Positions 11,570-23,687 of a stretch of DNA of 64,000 bases are shown here, piece after piece. The stretch is from NCBI RefSeq assembly GCF_000006405.1, contig NW_003202153.1, positions 145,187 through 209,186 on the forward strand, given 5' to 3'. Each line of letters opens with the position of its first letter. Position 1 is the first letter of the stretch. A model generated the notes under the pieces. That model did no database searches and was not told the origin of the DNA. It saw only the letters and a program-made list of their open reading frames with translations. The translations under genes and the position numbers were made by a program. The DNA is from Perkinsus marinus ATCC 50983. Lineage: Eukaryota > Perkinsozoa > Perkinsida > Perkinsidae.

Positions 11570-12027
11570 ATGGGAGCAGTAGTGTCTCGCATGTCTGGCT
11601 TCTTGGAAGAGCACCCCAAGCTGAAGGTGGCCAAGAACAGGTTGAGCAAGGTAGTCCAGGTCCGTATTGATCACCGCTTATTTTGTGTTGGTCAGCTGGC
11701 GTCTAACGGTCGGTGGTTGGGAGGCCACATTGTGTGGACGGCTGTAGTGTCGGCGATAGTGCTCGCGGTTCCAGTCTTCTTCGAGTGAGCTCCTGGGTAG
11801 AGGATCCCGAACTTGACGATATGATCAGATACGAACGAGAGTGTCAGTTCTTCGACCAGATGAATCAACTCCAGCAGGCACAGATGAACGTGAGTTTTCA
11901 TTACTACTTTTCTAATGGCGTTTAGAAAAATTATATCTGGAATACTATTGTCCATAGAAGGGCCTTATTGCGGATACTTGGTGATTCTCTTTCTTGGTAG
12001 GCTGCTACTGCCTCGACGACTGCGTGA
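11570..12027 (+). CDS. TOM22: TOM22-type mitochondrial import receptor subunit
   Basis: Four exons (11570-11650, 11696-11784, 11829-11889, 12001-12027) join in phase to give 85 residues. The product begins MGAVVSRMSGFLEEHP, has a basic segment (KLKVAKNRLSK), then GRWLGGHIVWTAVVSAIVLA followed by VPVFFEYERE, and ends in a short polar tail rich in Gln, Ala and Thr. A single transmembrane helix preceded by a W-x-x-T/A pattern and followed by VP-FFE-ER is the hallmark of Tom22 and its short plant form Tom9. The protein organises the TOM translocase in the outer mitochondrial membrane. The N-terminal cytosolic acidic domain of fungal and animal Tom22 is missing, as in plants. MGAVVS could be myristoylated, which is notable beside NMT but is only inference. 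Confidence 0.75.
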
Positions 12028-12198
12028 GGACAATACAAAATGATGGTGATTGTGGCGATACCAAAGACTATTTTTACTGCCAGTATCGTTTCAGCTACAT
12101 TTCAGTGATTCGCGTTGCTTGATAGTCACAAAGAAGCTAGTTCGGGAGGTACCTCTGATCTGGGCTCATTTCCGTGTTGATTGATTCTTCTCGCTGTG

Positions 12199-15100
12199 AT
12201 GTCACGGAGTAGGGCTTCGGGAGTGTCCTCTGCTGCAGCGGGCTTTCGTCATTTCCGAGCGGGAGAGCCAATAGACGAGCGAGAGGCGGCTCGTAATAGC
12301 GGGATTGAATTTACGGTTTATAAGAAGTTTTCTGCTAACACTCGAATCACTACGACGCTCGCTCTACTGTTATGGTCTTCAGCGCCATCCTAGGTTCGGA
12401 ATTGCTGTATTAAGAGCTCTGTTGGAGTAGTTAACTTGCTTGGGCGTGTGGGGTCTTGTATCAGTCGTATCGGTTCCAGTAGGCACCTGGGAATCGTTGA
12501 AGTCGGCGATACAGCAGATACACAATCATAATGCAAGTCATTTATCCTTTGAAGAGCTCTATCGGAATGGGTAGTGTCTGCCAGCTGGCTAGCAGTGCTG
12601 TGGCTAGGTTGGGCGGTCAGGTATAATCTGGTACTGCATAAGTATGGTATGAAGCTGTACAAGGGAGTTGAAGAGACAGTGGCTCTTCACCTGATGGAAG
12701 TCTCCAAACGCTGTATTGAAAGTAGTACTTGATAGTACCGCAAAGCACTTCCGCTGTTATGACGTGATAGCTAGTGCATGGGAATAGTAATAGATCTAGC
12801 ATGGACGATATTCATTGAGTATTGAAGCTCTGGTTAGTAGCTAGTCGAGTCAATATCGGGTAGTGGTGGTCTATAGACCCTCAAGAGAGGTTCTTGTCAC
12901 GATAGGTGCTGATGAGGACCTACTTGCCCGATTGAAGATCGAGTGGGAAGATCACAAGATGAGCATGGGGATGATCCGAGATATTCTAATGTGTTACGGG
13001 GTCTTTGGACCCTTTATGCGGTAGTCAAGACTTGTAGGTACATGGATCGGAACTACGTCCGGCAACATACTCAACAGTGTGTACCTGTCTATGATATGGG
13101 CTTGAGGGTAGTAGAAGTAGTACACTGGAGCTATCGGGGAGCTACTTGTGTTGTTAACTCTCTCAGTTGTTCCGAGACACTGTCATAGGCGATGCACGAG
13201 TCAGAGGGAGAGCCATCGGACAGGTGGTACTTCTAGTAGTTATAGTAATTCACGAGGGGGGAGGTCTCAGATCCTTGCGGAACTCCGTCGTGAACTCCAT
13301 GGTGAGACGATAACAGACCCGCAGCTCGTCAAGAGCGCCCTGTCCATGCTTGTGGAGCTCTCCGATATACAGACTTTATCTGGGCACACTGAAACAGGTA
13401 TTGAACAATGCAGTCGCTGGGAAACGAACCTGGGGTCTTTGTAGGCTACCGAGCTGAACAATTCTTGCACGCCTCCTCGCCATCGGTTTCTGATAGGGAT
13501 AGTAACATCAGTGGTGGCGGAGGGTCTCCACTCGCAGATAGCGAAAACGTCTACTATTCTTGGTTCGAGGTCAACTACTTAGCGCTCATACGAGACTTCT
13601 ACACTCAAGAGGTGGGTCAAAAATGTGAGCGGAGCGAAGCTGGTTGATATGTCCATAATCAGGCCAACGAGTACATAGAACGACATACAGTAGGAGAGTA
13701 TCTCGAGAAGGCTGATAGCAGAATGCGACAGGAGAGGGAGCGAGTTGAAACTTATATGGATCGAACTCTGACTATGGCTAAGGTAGGCAAGCGCGATCGG
13801 TGGAGGTCGGTGTCGTCAAGGCCCCCTCATCGTTATAGTGTGGACCCCTCGCACAGGTTGTTGTTGTCGCGGGGTTGTCATTTGAGGCTTGATTTCCCAC
13901 AGGTGCAAGAGGTTCTCGATTCTGTATGGATTGGTCGTCACTATAAGATGCTGATACAACAGGAGAGTAGTGGTTGTAAGGTCATGTTTGCTGAGGCCAG
14001 GTGAGGAGGTTCCTGCTGCTGCTGCTATCGGAAGGGCATCTCCCTCTCTTAGAGTGTCCGAACTTCGCTTGATGTACTCCCTTTTTTCTCGTATACCCGA
14101 GACCCTCACTGACATAGCGGAGATCATGCAGCAGAGCATTGGTGCAGCGAGTGAGGGGCAGTCGTGTTGGATCCTTTGCATATAACTTCCGTTATAGTCG
14201 CCGATTTGATCGCTGACGAAGCCACCGTCAACGCGCCTGTGTGTTTCGTAGAGAAGTTGTTGGCTCTGCGACAAAAGTGAGATAGTTACTATTCCTCTAT
14301 TCTGGAAGGGTATGTTTCGCTGCATGAGGCAGGTTCGAGGGGATTGTGTCCCAAGCCTTCCGAGGCTCCCTGGAATTCTCCAACCAGATGAAGGTGGCCT
14401 TCGAGAAATCACTCAACAACAGCCCGAAATGCGCTTACTACTTGAGTCTATACTTGGATGAATTATTGCGGAAAAGGTAACCGATCCGCTACCCCACCAC
14501 TATCCTCGGATGCTTCTGTGCATGCTTCTCTTCGAGGGTGAATCATCGTTCTATTTGGTCCTGGCAACTCCTGTGGAGGTGTGAGAGTGTTCGTTGTCTG
14601 TCAGGTTGAAAGACATGACAGATGCAGAATTCCACTCTAACGTGGACCAGGTCATTAGCGTATTCCGGTATGTCGATATGAGTGCCAGCTTCGCTCCGCT
14701 GTGTTTTTCGAACTTCCTTTATGTTCAGATACCTTATTGACAAGGACGTTTTCGAATCCTATTACCGAACTAGCTTGTGTCGGCGTCTACTCAATTCTAA
14801 GTACGAGTCTGATTCACTCTGTCATATTCGTCATTACGGATCTCCCAGGCCGTCGTCAGCGAATGTGGAAGAAGCAGAGAAGTTAGTAGTGAGTAAACTG
14901 AGGGCCGAGGTAAGTCAGGCAAGCATTGAAGCACTTGATGATGTGCTTGGTTTAGTGTGGGCAGCAGTACACCTCTAAGTTGGAGGGAATGTTGAAGGAC
15001 GTCAGTCTGAGTCGAGTAAGGCAATCTCATGTGATGGTATGAGGGCTGGGCTTCAGGACACGAGTCGTAGCTACAGTCAGTCTTTGTCGTCGTCCGCCTC

Positions 15101-16516
15101 GCTCATGCATGGACCGTCCCAAACTCATTGTGAGCTAGATGTGAAGGTGAGGGGGTGTATGCGTTTCGAGCTGTATTAGGCGCGTACGTTTACAGTGTGT
15201 CGCTTGCTCAGGTCTGTACTTCTGGTTTTTGGCCGACCCATTCCCCTCCGGGATGTGAGATACCTGTTGAAATGAAATGCCTGATCGATCGGTGAGCAGC
15301 CACAGGGTCCCCCTATCGCACCAAACATCACCACTGGCAGATTTGAAACATTCTATCTGTCGAAGCACAGTGGCAGAAGACTTACTTGGATGTTCAACTA
15401 CGGAACCGGTAGGCTTCGTTGTTTTGACCATGGCTGTGATCAGAAGCAATCGGCATTTGCGGGACCTGCTAGTGGTCCACCCGATCTCGGGCTAGCGAAA
15501 TCATCCAGGCCATATGGGGTCTCTTCTGAGTGCGATCGTTGTTGTGCTTCAGCGGATGTCCGGAGTAGAGTGGGACGCCATCCATATGTCCTCACTGTCA
15601 GTACTTACCAAGCGATGATACTACTCTTGTTCAATTCGTCTGATGCACTGAGGTAGGGTCGTTCAGGGTTTCTCTGTCTCAGCAACACACGATGTCTGAG
15701 TCAGTTACGAGCTGATAAGATCTTCGTTGAACTGTGGGAGAGGGGATGATCCCAGCGTGGATGAGAGGTCCGAGCGAGAAGACAATGCCGAGATCAAGAG
15801 GCATCTTATGAGCCTATACGTGAATCCAAAAGTTCGGTGAGAAACGTCAGTAATGGTAGCCGATATAATGGAGCACCACCACGTTCACAGAGTGCTGTTG
15901 CGAGAGAGCCTCAATGCGTCCAAGGAGCCCACTGCCGGTGATATCTTCCGCGTCAATGCTGAATTCGAGTCGCGTGTCCGAAGCGTGAAGGTGCGTAACT
16001 CGAACTGACTCTGTATCGCTAGTTAATGCTCAACATCCTCAGGTACCATTGATAGCCCTGGCTAACAGCTCCACTAGTAGAGGTGAGTTCTTCTCAAGAT
16101 GGTTGTTGTCAGTCATAACGTTTTGCCAGATGCAGGCGGGGGGTCTGCGTCCAGTGTGGAAGTTGGAAGTGCAGTACCCCAGGCTGTTGAGGAAGATCGG
16201 AAGCACATTGTAGAGGCCGTACTGGTAAGGGTACATTAATGAAATGACCACATTTGCCTCTGTGATTATGTAAGGTACGCATCATGAAGAGCAGGAAGCA
16301 GCTGGATCACAACTCGCTAGTCGTCGAGGCTACCAGACAGTTATCGCAGAGGCAAGGCTCCTCCGTCTTCCTCCAGTGGGGGGTTAATGGACGGCGCGGT
16401 TGTTTAGGTTCCTGCCAGCTCCCCAGCTCATAAAGCAGCGAATTGAACATTTGATTGAGCGGGAATTCCTTGAACGCTGTCCTCATGATCATAAGACGTA
16501 CAATTATTTGGCCTGA
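12199..16516 (+). CDS. CUL3: cullin, CUL3-like ubiquitin-ligase scaffold
   Basis: Cullin repeats and the C-terminal RBX1-binding and neddylation regions are recognisable across many short exons: [18 protein letters not shown], then [20 protein letters not shown] (12515-12700), [16 protein letters not shown] and [13 protein letters not shown] (12940-13080), [17 protein letters not shown] (14060-14100), [71 protein letters not shown] with the presumed NEDD8-acceptor Lys (about 16280-16340), and a final winged helix ending [10 protein letters not shown]. The LHKYG segment and the terminus fit the CUL3/CUL4 branch, best CUL3, which recruits BTB-domain substrate adaptors. The first exon carries a short Ser/Ala-rich extension, and the start is the ATG at 12199. 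No lesion is apparent. The long minus-strand open frame at 13816-14412 is antisense to this gene and is not believed. Confidence 0.9.
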
Positions 16517-17344
16517 AATCTTAACCGTGTTGGTAACTGTCCAGACAGATGGTTCAGCACCAATCCTGTTGCTGTGAAAAGCAGTGGTCACAGTAGCATA
16601 TATAATAACTATAGTAGCCATACTTTATCATTGCATAGATCCTTCCTCCTGCAGACTCGGTACTTGAGTTGAAATGAGTTGAGTCGAGCCTGAGCGGACA
16701 ATCTTCGATGAGCACTGGGCAGGGCGGAGGAGATCAGTGGACGGGGTCAGACGCTATTATCTTGAATATGACCCATGTATGAATAATATTTTGCCGCTCA
16801 CGTGTAGGCTAAGCCTACTAGGCTTTTACCCGTGACACTCACGAAGAGCGAGTTGTGAGAGGTGTCAAGGTTGATAGGAACTTCGGACTTGGTTGTGGGG
16901 ATCATTGTATCAGCTCACATGCGTGCACTTAGAGTGGGTCGATCTCTCCAATACGATACGTAACGTCTTTCTAGTGTATCGATTGCAGAGGGGTCAGTAG
17001 GAATCGGTCGAGTACTGCATTAAACGCTGTCCATCAGAAAAATAATTTAGGTCCTGTCTGTTTTATGCCCTCGCTATCAGAAAAATAATTCGGAAACTTT
17101 TTCTTATCACCCCTGGCCATGAGTGTAGCCGGATCAGGGGGGTAAAAGGTTTGAAAGCTTGAGATAACATCAGTCGCTTACACCTGCTCTCCGTCTTATC
17201 GTTCAGTGAGCGATTTGCTCCGGTTTGTCGTTCCACGGAGCCCTCGACATCCTTCCACACCCAGCGGTTTCCCTCTGCGATTAATCCTCACCGGTTCTAT
17301 TCAGCATCGATCAGAATATAGAGAGTGGTGCCCATTCTGCAGTC
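16517..17344. other. intergenic spacer cullin to P450
   Basis: No gene is supported. A 14-nt direct repeat (ATCAGAAAAATAATT-like) occurs twice near 17035 and 17088, and a small palindrome (GTAGGCTAAGCCTAC) lies near 16805. Confidence 0.6.
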
Positions 17345-19651
17345 ATGGACTCGTTGTTGATTGTTGATATCCTTCGCGAACTCCCCAATAAGGCTGCCGC
17401 ATTCTTGGTCAACCGTCGCCGCTCTATCGGCGTCACTGCCTCCTGGATAGCTGTGGTAGCCGCCATATGCACCTACCGGGCCATCAAGCGACGCAGACGT
17501 CGAGTATCGCTCATCGACAAGCTGGGTGGAACTACTGGGGTGAGTGTAGCTGTCCTCTCGGTCCGACCGCGGTTATTGCCATTACGGATATCCTTAATGG
17601 TGTTCCAATCGGAAGTCGCTCATGATCGTGGAATGACTTCTTTCAGCGCATCCCCTTCTTGGGATTCGTTCCGAAGTCAATCGAGCACTTCCTCTACGGA
17701 CTCGAGATCCTGGCCGATACGTATGGCGATGTTTTCGCGACGAAGTAGTTCGTTCATATGCACTATGAAACTGCCTATTCGACCACGCTGATCACGACGA
17801 CTGTCTATTTTAGAATTATAGGCAGAGATGTGGTCGTCTTGACGGATGCCGAGGCGATAAGAGGAGTTCTCAAAGAGCGTCCCCATAGCCTCATTAGATT
17901 AGTCAATAGGAGCAAGCTGTTGCCGATCTCTGGCATGTTCACTTCCGAGGGAGAGGATTGGAAACGCAGCAGGAGACTGGCAGCACCGGCATTGAATGCA
18001 CATCACTCTGCACAGATGGTGCCGGCGATGGCTGTCGTCGGCAAGAGACTAGTGACTCCGCCATCGCTCCGCTGTCCTATGAGATCGCTCCCAGGTCAGA
18101 CAACTGCGAGGTTTAGCTTGTGATGGTAGAGTTGTGTGGGAGCCGACCAGCTGGTTCATGATGTGCACCCTCGACATCTTATGCCTCACTGCGTTTGGTA
18201 TGGATTCCTTCTTCCTCAATCCTGATGGTGAGCAAGTGATTCCGTCAGCAATTCGTCTCCGTCTTGTTCAGGCATTCATGTGGGCTCCAAACCTCAGGAG
18301 ATTGCTCAGGCGATAACGGATTTTGTCGAAGGTTTAACTTATATTTTGCAGTTTGCAGCCTTCCCATTCTTCACTCGAAACGTCTTCCCTTGGAATTTGA
18401 ACCCAATGATGAGGAAGGTAGGACCACATCCCCTACGGTGGAATCTCTACCGGTTGTTCTCAGTAGATTCCTGAAGATGACAATCATTGATCAGTTCCAC
18501 GTGAGCGTCGAGCGTCTGAATAATTTCGCGGATGAGATTGCGATGCAGCGGAGAGCAGCAGTGAGCGAATCTAGGCAAGCAGATCTACTTAGCAAGCTGC
18601 TTCATATGGACAAGCAAGACCTCCAAGGGAACCTCGTGACGTAAATTGAACCCCACTGCGATAATCATCTGATTAGCTCCGTGTTTGCTGAAGATTCTTC
18701 CTCGCTGGCAGTGAGACTACAGCGACCACTCTCTCCTGGTGCCTCTATTACTTCTGTCTCTACCCCGATGTTCAAGCGAGAGCTCGAGCCGAGGTGGACA
18801 CCCTAGGCCGCGATCCGGAAACCGACGACGACCTCGAGAGACTACCCTTCGTGGAAAGTTGCATACTCGAGGCTCTGCGGGTGAGCGTTTGTATTTTCTT
18901 TTGCTCTTCTCCTAAATCTGTTCATTAGCTACAACCTGCAGCCCCCTTACTGGTGCACGAATGCACAGCCGATGTATCAGTATGTGGTTTCCATTTGCCC
19001 ACGGGAACTCGAATAGTATCTCTTTTGCGCAAGCGGATGCGAAGCAGCGCTGAGGGTGGCACCTCTTTCCGGTGAGTTCATCGGAAGTATCAGACTGGAG
19101 GACTCTATTTTTCCGCACATTTCCCTCCAAATGTGAGTGAGGACTATAGCGAAGATTCAACAATGCATGTGGAACCGCAAACGCAGAAATATCACATTAC
19201 ACCCTTGAAAGGTGATCTTTCCAATAATGAGTTTGACAAATTTGCAAATACAACTTGGGCTTCAAGAAATACAAGCGCAAGTCCATGGCACACCAGACCA
19301 TTTTGGACCATAGGAACTCCTATCTGCGTCCATGTATAACATTATCGTTTTTCCAGGCCGCAACGCTGGTTACGCTCTGATGGCTGCGTAGACCGAGCAC
19401 GAAGTCAAGAACACCTAGGCTTTGGTTCGAGTCCTCGACGATGTCCCGGTTCGCATATGGCGATCAAAGAAGGCACCCTCATCTTGGCGATGATTTTACG
19501 ATACTTCGAAGATTTCAAGAATGCTACTGATATATCGCATGTTGAGGCGAAATCTAAATTAACCTTCAGACCCGAAAAATTGGAAATCTCAATGGCCAGG
19601 GTAACTGTGGAGAAAGAATACCATGAAGTTAGCGTCATGAACAACATCTGA
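17345..19651 (+). CDS. cytochrome P450 monooxygenase, copy A
   Basis: A heme-thiolate monooxygenase with an N-terminal membrane anchor (about residues 28-48, followed by KRRRRR). Exon 1 is 17345-17539, intron 17540-17646, exon 2 17647-17744, intron 17745-17813. Hallmarks: the C-helix W-x-x-x-R (DWKRSRRLAAPAL), the I-helix oxygen-binding AGSETT (about 18705-18720), the K-helix E-x-x-R in CILEALR (about 18865-18880), a PQRW meander, and the heme loop GFGSSPRRCPGSHMAIKEG near 19420-19450 with the axial Cys. The usual F-x-x-G-x-R-x-C-x-G has Ser in place of its first Gly here, a possible activity change; copy B at 58 kb keeps FGAGPRRCPG. All introns are GT-AG; the one before the heme exon (about 19072-19356) is the longest. 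Substrate is unknown. The frame is intact after splicing. Confidence 0.85.
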
Positions 19652-21273
19652 CTGCACTACAGCGATTGTCATGCTCGCTCAACCGGATCAATGGTTAACC
19701 GTTAACCTATCGAGCATCTTTTTTCATAGGAAGATGTTCGTCTGTTGAATGATTTTTTAATGTGCATTTGATAGTTTCAGTCGACATTTCTATTTTCGAG
19801 TTCAGTCAGCAACTCCCGAGCGTGGAGAGCTCCCGGGTCAACGACTTATGAATGCCGAGCTGTTCGTCTTGCGATCACTTCTCGACAATACTGCCATGAC
19901 AAAGCAGTAGGGCTACCAAGGAACATCTTGGACATTCGGTCAACTCTGGCTCCAGAGATCCTCCAGTTCAACTAACCATCTATGTATACATATCCAGCCT
20001 AGATAATCCAGGAGACTATCAATAGAGTTGATTGATTAAGCGTTGCCGAAAGGACCGAAATCTTCGGCCTGAAGCATTGCAGGTGGATTCCCCCGCTGAA
20101 GTCTCGGTCACGGAACAGGTGCCGGATTAACTGGTGTCGTGCCAGCGGCTCACCCCTCACATGGGTCCGTGCCGTCACCCAGTCCACTCGAAAAAGATCT
20201 GTCAGTGAACCCTCGTACAATGCTTGGATTATTGAAACACCCGCCAGCGACCGAGCTCGCTCGCTCGCCGACTCGACTCACTCCAGCTAAGGTTGACCCC
20301 AGCCTCTTGTGAGACTTTTTATCTAGCAGTGAACAGTAGCTAGCCAGGGGATATCGGGGAGAAATCTTTTGTTAGCCGCCGACGAATGATCTGGGTGTCT
20401 AGTGTCTGATGTAAAAAGGGGTATGGACTCCCTACCCCACTGATCTCACTATGAAAATCAGCATCATCTACCCCGCTACACCCCGCTTAACCGCGAAATT
20501 TATACTGCGGTTAAGGCGACCAGCATTTGCGAGCTCGCTGATAGGAAATGGGTGGATGAGGGTGGTAGATCGGCGGCGTGGTCACCGAATGTCGATACTA
20601 ACGCTCGCCATTTTCCGACCCCTCCGCGTTCAACAGGCTCACTGTGATCTTTGATCCCTAAAGTGGTGGTGGCCACCGAAAATCGGGGCGAGCGAGAAAA
20701 ATATTAGGGTGATAGCGATTTCTTTCTAGACGCGTAGCGAGGAAGCCCGTGATCGTTGTTTCGGTACGATAGTCCGGGATAGCCTTCATGGAGAGTTGCG
20801 TCTTGTCCATGGAAATGTAAGTACTCAGTCTCCTATGGCCGATGGGAGGTATCCTGCTGTTGATTTGCTGATGCATCTCTATTTTGAGACCATCTACCAG
20901 GTGTCCTCCGGGGTTCGGGTTTAACCATAACGCGGTTAAATGCATCGAAATGTAATGTAGCGCATCTTTCATGACTAAACTCGAAGTTCTTTAATGGGTT
21001 CCAAGAAGACTCGTAGCTATATGTGATTGTGCAATTGGGACAGATTGAAAAATGGGCATCGTCAGTGGGGAACGCGCCGGGTGATGGGTCGTGAGAGTAA
21101 CGATGGATACTTACAAGAAATACCCGTACATTTAGATCGTCATCACTATTCACTTTTTGCATGCTAGTCTAGGTATAGGTATAAGATGGTTCCCGCCTGG
21201 TAAGAGCTCGTGCTACCACTATAATGTGACCGAAATCCGCTGCTTGCGACTTCAGTTGTTTCTTAGTGTACTT
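19652..21273. other. spacer with inverted repeats and uncertain minus-strand frames
   Basis: No recognised gene. Two overlapping minus-strand open frames (20658-20972 and 20833-21162) run divergently from the transporter; the outer one begins with an ATG at 21162 and has a consensus GTAAGTAT donor about 50 nt in, so a small unrecognised gene is possible. An inverted repeat (CTTAACCGC / GCGGTTAAG) spans about 20487-20517, with a related half near 20935. Confidence 0.4.
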
Positions 21274-22593
21274 ATGTCTAGCGATGCGGTAAGCCAACAA
21301 ATAGATTTTCCCACGGTCTCCTCGGAAAATAGTTTTCGGAGCAGCGTGAAACCTCAGCTGAGTGAAGATGTCAGCGCCGAGCCTACAGGAACTGTTTTCT
21401 CTGAATGGTCGGTAATCGCCAATACGATGATCGGCACTGGTGTTCTAGGGCTTGCCTCGGCCTTCACGGCCACAGGTTGGATCCTGGGCTTCTGCCTGAT
21501 GACTGTGTCCGCCTTAATGGCGGTTTTCGCATTGCATCTGATGAACTCTCTGTCGATGAGCTCCACAACGCGTCAGGTTAGTTGGTACACTGTGTCTGGA
21601 CTCTACTGCCCATGGGCGAAACTAGTGGTTGATATAGTTGTTATTATCAAGTGTGCCGGTGTGGCTGTTTCTTATTTACAAGTCGCTGGTGATATGCTGT
21701 CGATGCTTCTGGTCTTTTGGAGTGGTACCGAGTTCAGCGAGTCTACTGTGAGGTCTCTCATCATTGTCGCCGCGACGATCCTAATGGCACCAACATGTAT
21801 GGCTAAAGAATTGAAATCGACCACTCTAGTCAACGTACTTGCCCTGGTCACTATAACCTACTGTGTTATACTAGGATGTGTGTACAGTGATGCTGATGGT
21901 GGTGATGATACTGTTGGGATTCCACCCCAATCATCTTTCACCAACATCCTTGCCAAGTTGCCTGTCTTCATCTTCGCCTTTACTTGTCACGAGAACATGT
22001 TCCCGTGCGCCACTGATATGAAAGGTCGCACTCAGAAGAAGTTAGATTTTGTGGCTGTTTCGGCTGAACTTACTGGTTTCATGATTTTCTTACCCGCTGT
22101 CATTTGTCCCTACCTCACGTTTGGTTCTCAAGTGCAGCCAAACTATTTGCAGAATATCGACTACAAGAACAACATCCCAGTCCAAGTTGGGTATATAGCA
22201 CTGTCAATCGGTGTCCTATGCTCTTACGCTCTGCAAGTGGTTCCTATCGTGAGGTCGGCTATGGTCTTAGTCACGCGTGGTAAGACTATCAGCAGTCCCA
22301 GGAAGGCTAACGCTATCTTTTACATTGTAGCTGCCGTATGTCAGCTGGTACCTATGGCATTGGCTATCGCTGTTCACTCGCTCGGGGTTACATTCTCTTT
22401 TGTTGGTATTGTGGGTTCTAACACTATCGCATACATAATGCCGTCGTTCCTGTACTGTATGATGGTCAGAAAGACCGGGTCTAAAAAGAATATAACCTTC
22501 TATTTGGCTGTTGTCCTCTGCGTGGTTTCCATATGTCTTCTCCCACTCTGCATCGGGTCACTCATCCAGCAAATCATCGCTGGTACTGTGTGA
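21274..22593 (+). CDS. amino acid transporter, AAAP family (SLC36/SLC38-like)
   Basis: A single intronless frame of 439 residues. After a polar N-terminus the motif FSEWSVIANTMIGTGVLGLA matches the first transmembrane segment of the amino acid/auxin permease family, where GTGxL lies in the unwound substrate-binding region. About eleven hydrophobic segments follow. The loop FAFTCHENMFPCATDMKGRT, the VGYIALSIGVLCSYALQVVP helix and the SFVGIVGSNTIAYIMPSF segment are typical of this family (SLC38/vacuolar AVT type). It should move neutral amino acids coupled to H+ or Na+ at the plasma membrane or an acidic organelle; the substrate is unknown. The start at 21274 is the only ATG before the conserved region. 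The lack of introns contrasts with the intron-dense neighbours and may reflect retroposition or family expansion. Confidence 0.88.
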   Translation: MSSDAVSQQIDFPTVSSENSFRSSVKPQLSEDVSAEPTGTVFSEWSVIANTMIGTGVLGLASAFTATGWILGFCLMTVSALMAVFALHLMNSLSMSSTTRQVSWYTVSGLYCPWAKLVVDIVVIIKCAGVAVSYLQVAGDMLSMLLVFWSGTEFSESTVRSLIIVAATILMAPTCMAKELKSTTLVNVLALVTITYCVILGCVYSDADGGDDTVGIPPQSSFTNILAKLPVFIFAFTCHENMFPCATDMKGRTQKKLDFVAVSAELTGFMIFLPAVICPYLTFGSQVQPNYLQNIDYKNNIPVQVGYIALSIGVLCSYALQVVPIVRSAMVLVTRGKTISSPRKANAIFYIVAAVCQLVPMALAIAVHSLGVTFSFVGIVGSNTIAYIMPSFLYCMMVRKTGSKKNITFYLAVVLCVVSICLLPLCIGSLIQQIIAGTV

Positions 22594-23687
22594 TCGATTA
22601 TGAGTAGCTCTGAGCTGAGACTCTCTAATGGTCATATCTACGTATTTCAGATCACCTCTTATGCAAGTGTCGATGTTCATTGAATGTCTAGTTCCAAGAA
22701 CCTCGTATACATGCATATTATGCCTTTGCATTCTTACCAATTCCCCCCCAACTCCAGAACATATTCATCCTCAACACAGACCAGCATGGTATCGTAAAGG
22801 TACCATAACTGGATTATGAGAAGATGAGATGTTTACTACCTATAGAAATGTCCTAATACGTAATTGTCATGGTTGTCGTTTGCATCGTAACGATGCAATA
22901 TCGTAGTCGTAAAGGGCCTGAAGTAGCACGAAACTCGGAGACTGCTGGCTCCTGGTGAACCCTAGCCCTTCTGTACTCGTTTCCTATATCCTCACAACGG
23001 TTGCGTTATGACAGTTGGGCCTGTTTCGGCTGAACTTACTTGGTTTGACGTCTAGAGTTTCACTATTCTCCGTAACTCGGCTGCCATATGTTGTCGCATT
23101 ATAATCTCATTTGAGAACCGGTAATATGTTTATTAACCGCGTTGGCAATATCAAACTGAGCATTGCGCTCACTAACTGTCTTCGATGCCTTGATGAATTG
23201 ATATTCGCCAGGAAGGTATCAGCACAGTGTGGCCTCATCGGTCTTCGTATGGAATGGCTCAGCGGGGAGATGATATTCAAGTATCAATATGGGACTCACT
23301 CGGATCACCGAGAGCCGTCGGTTTCACACTCTACGAGACCAACATTGTCCGGTGGTCACCAAGCTAGCCAGCAGTTTGTTGGCATTCCGCGAAAAATCGC
23401 AAATCTTCGGTAATGTCACCAGCGGGTGGTGTATCAGGCCCGATGGATGTAAGGACGATATAAGTGAACTGATGATTTCTGTAGTTTGCTGGACATCTGG
23501 GCTATTCGTATGCCCTGTTGCTGATGTCAGTGAAGCTCCTCTACATACTGCACAACACTGAACATTTCGATCACATCCCACATGATCATGATTTCATCAA
23601 AATAACATCAGACATGTTGAAGAAAAAACACAACCTCACGCGTGATTGTAAAATGACTCAAGACATTCTCATCGAGTCCGTATTTTC
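22594..23687. other. spacer with decayed duplicate fragments
   Basis: No intact gene. It contains a degraded copy of sequence from 24955-25070 (listed separately) and, at about 23018-23042, a 20-nt exact match (CTGTTTCGGCTGAACTTACT) to the upstream transporter coding sequence near 22065. Confidence 0.5.
22870..22985 (-). pseudogene. decayed copy of the 24.95-25.07 kb sequence
   Basis: About 110 bp align by eye at roughly 70% to 24957-25066: shared blocks are CATCGTAACGATGCA, TAAAGGGCCT, CTGGTGAACCC and GCCCTTCTGTACT. The copy has indels that break the minus-strand frame of its counterpart, so it is a relic. It does not extend obviously beyond these limits. Confidence 0.45.

Noticed and set aside
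13816-14412. A 198-codon open frame on the minus strand
   Set aside because: It is antisense to cullin exons that match the family; it has no similarity or splice logic of its own.
19430-19445. B-box-like TTGGTTCGAGTCC
   Set aside because: It is part of the P450 heme-binding coding sequence.
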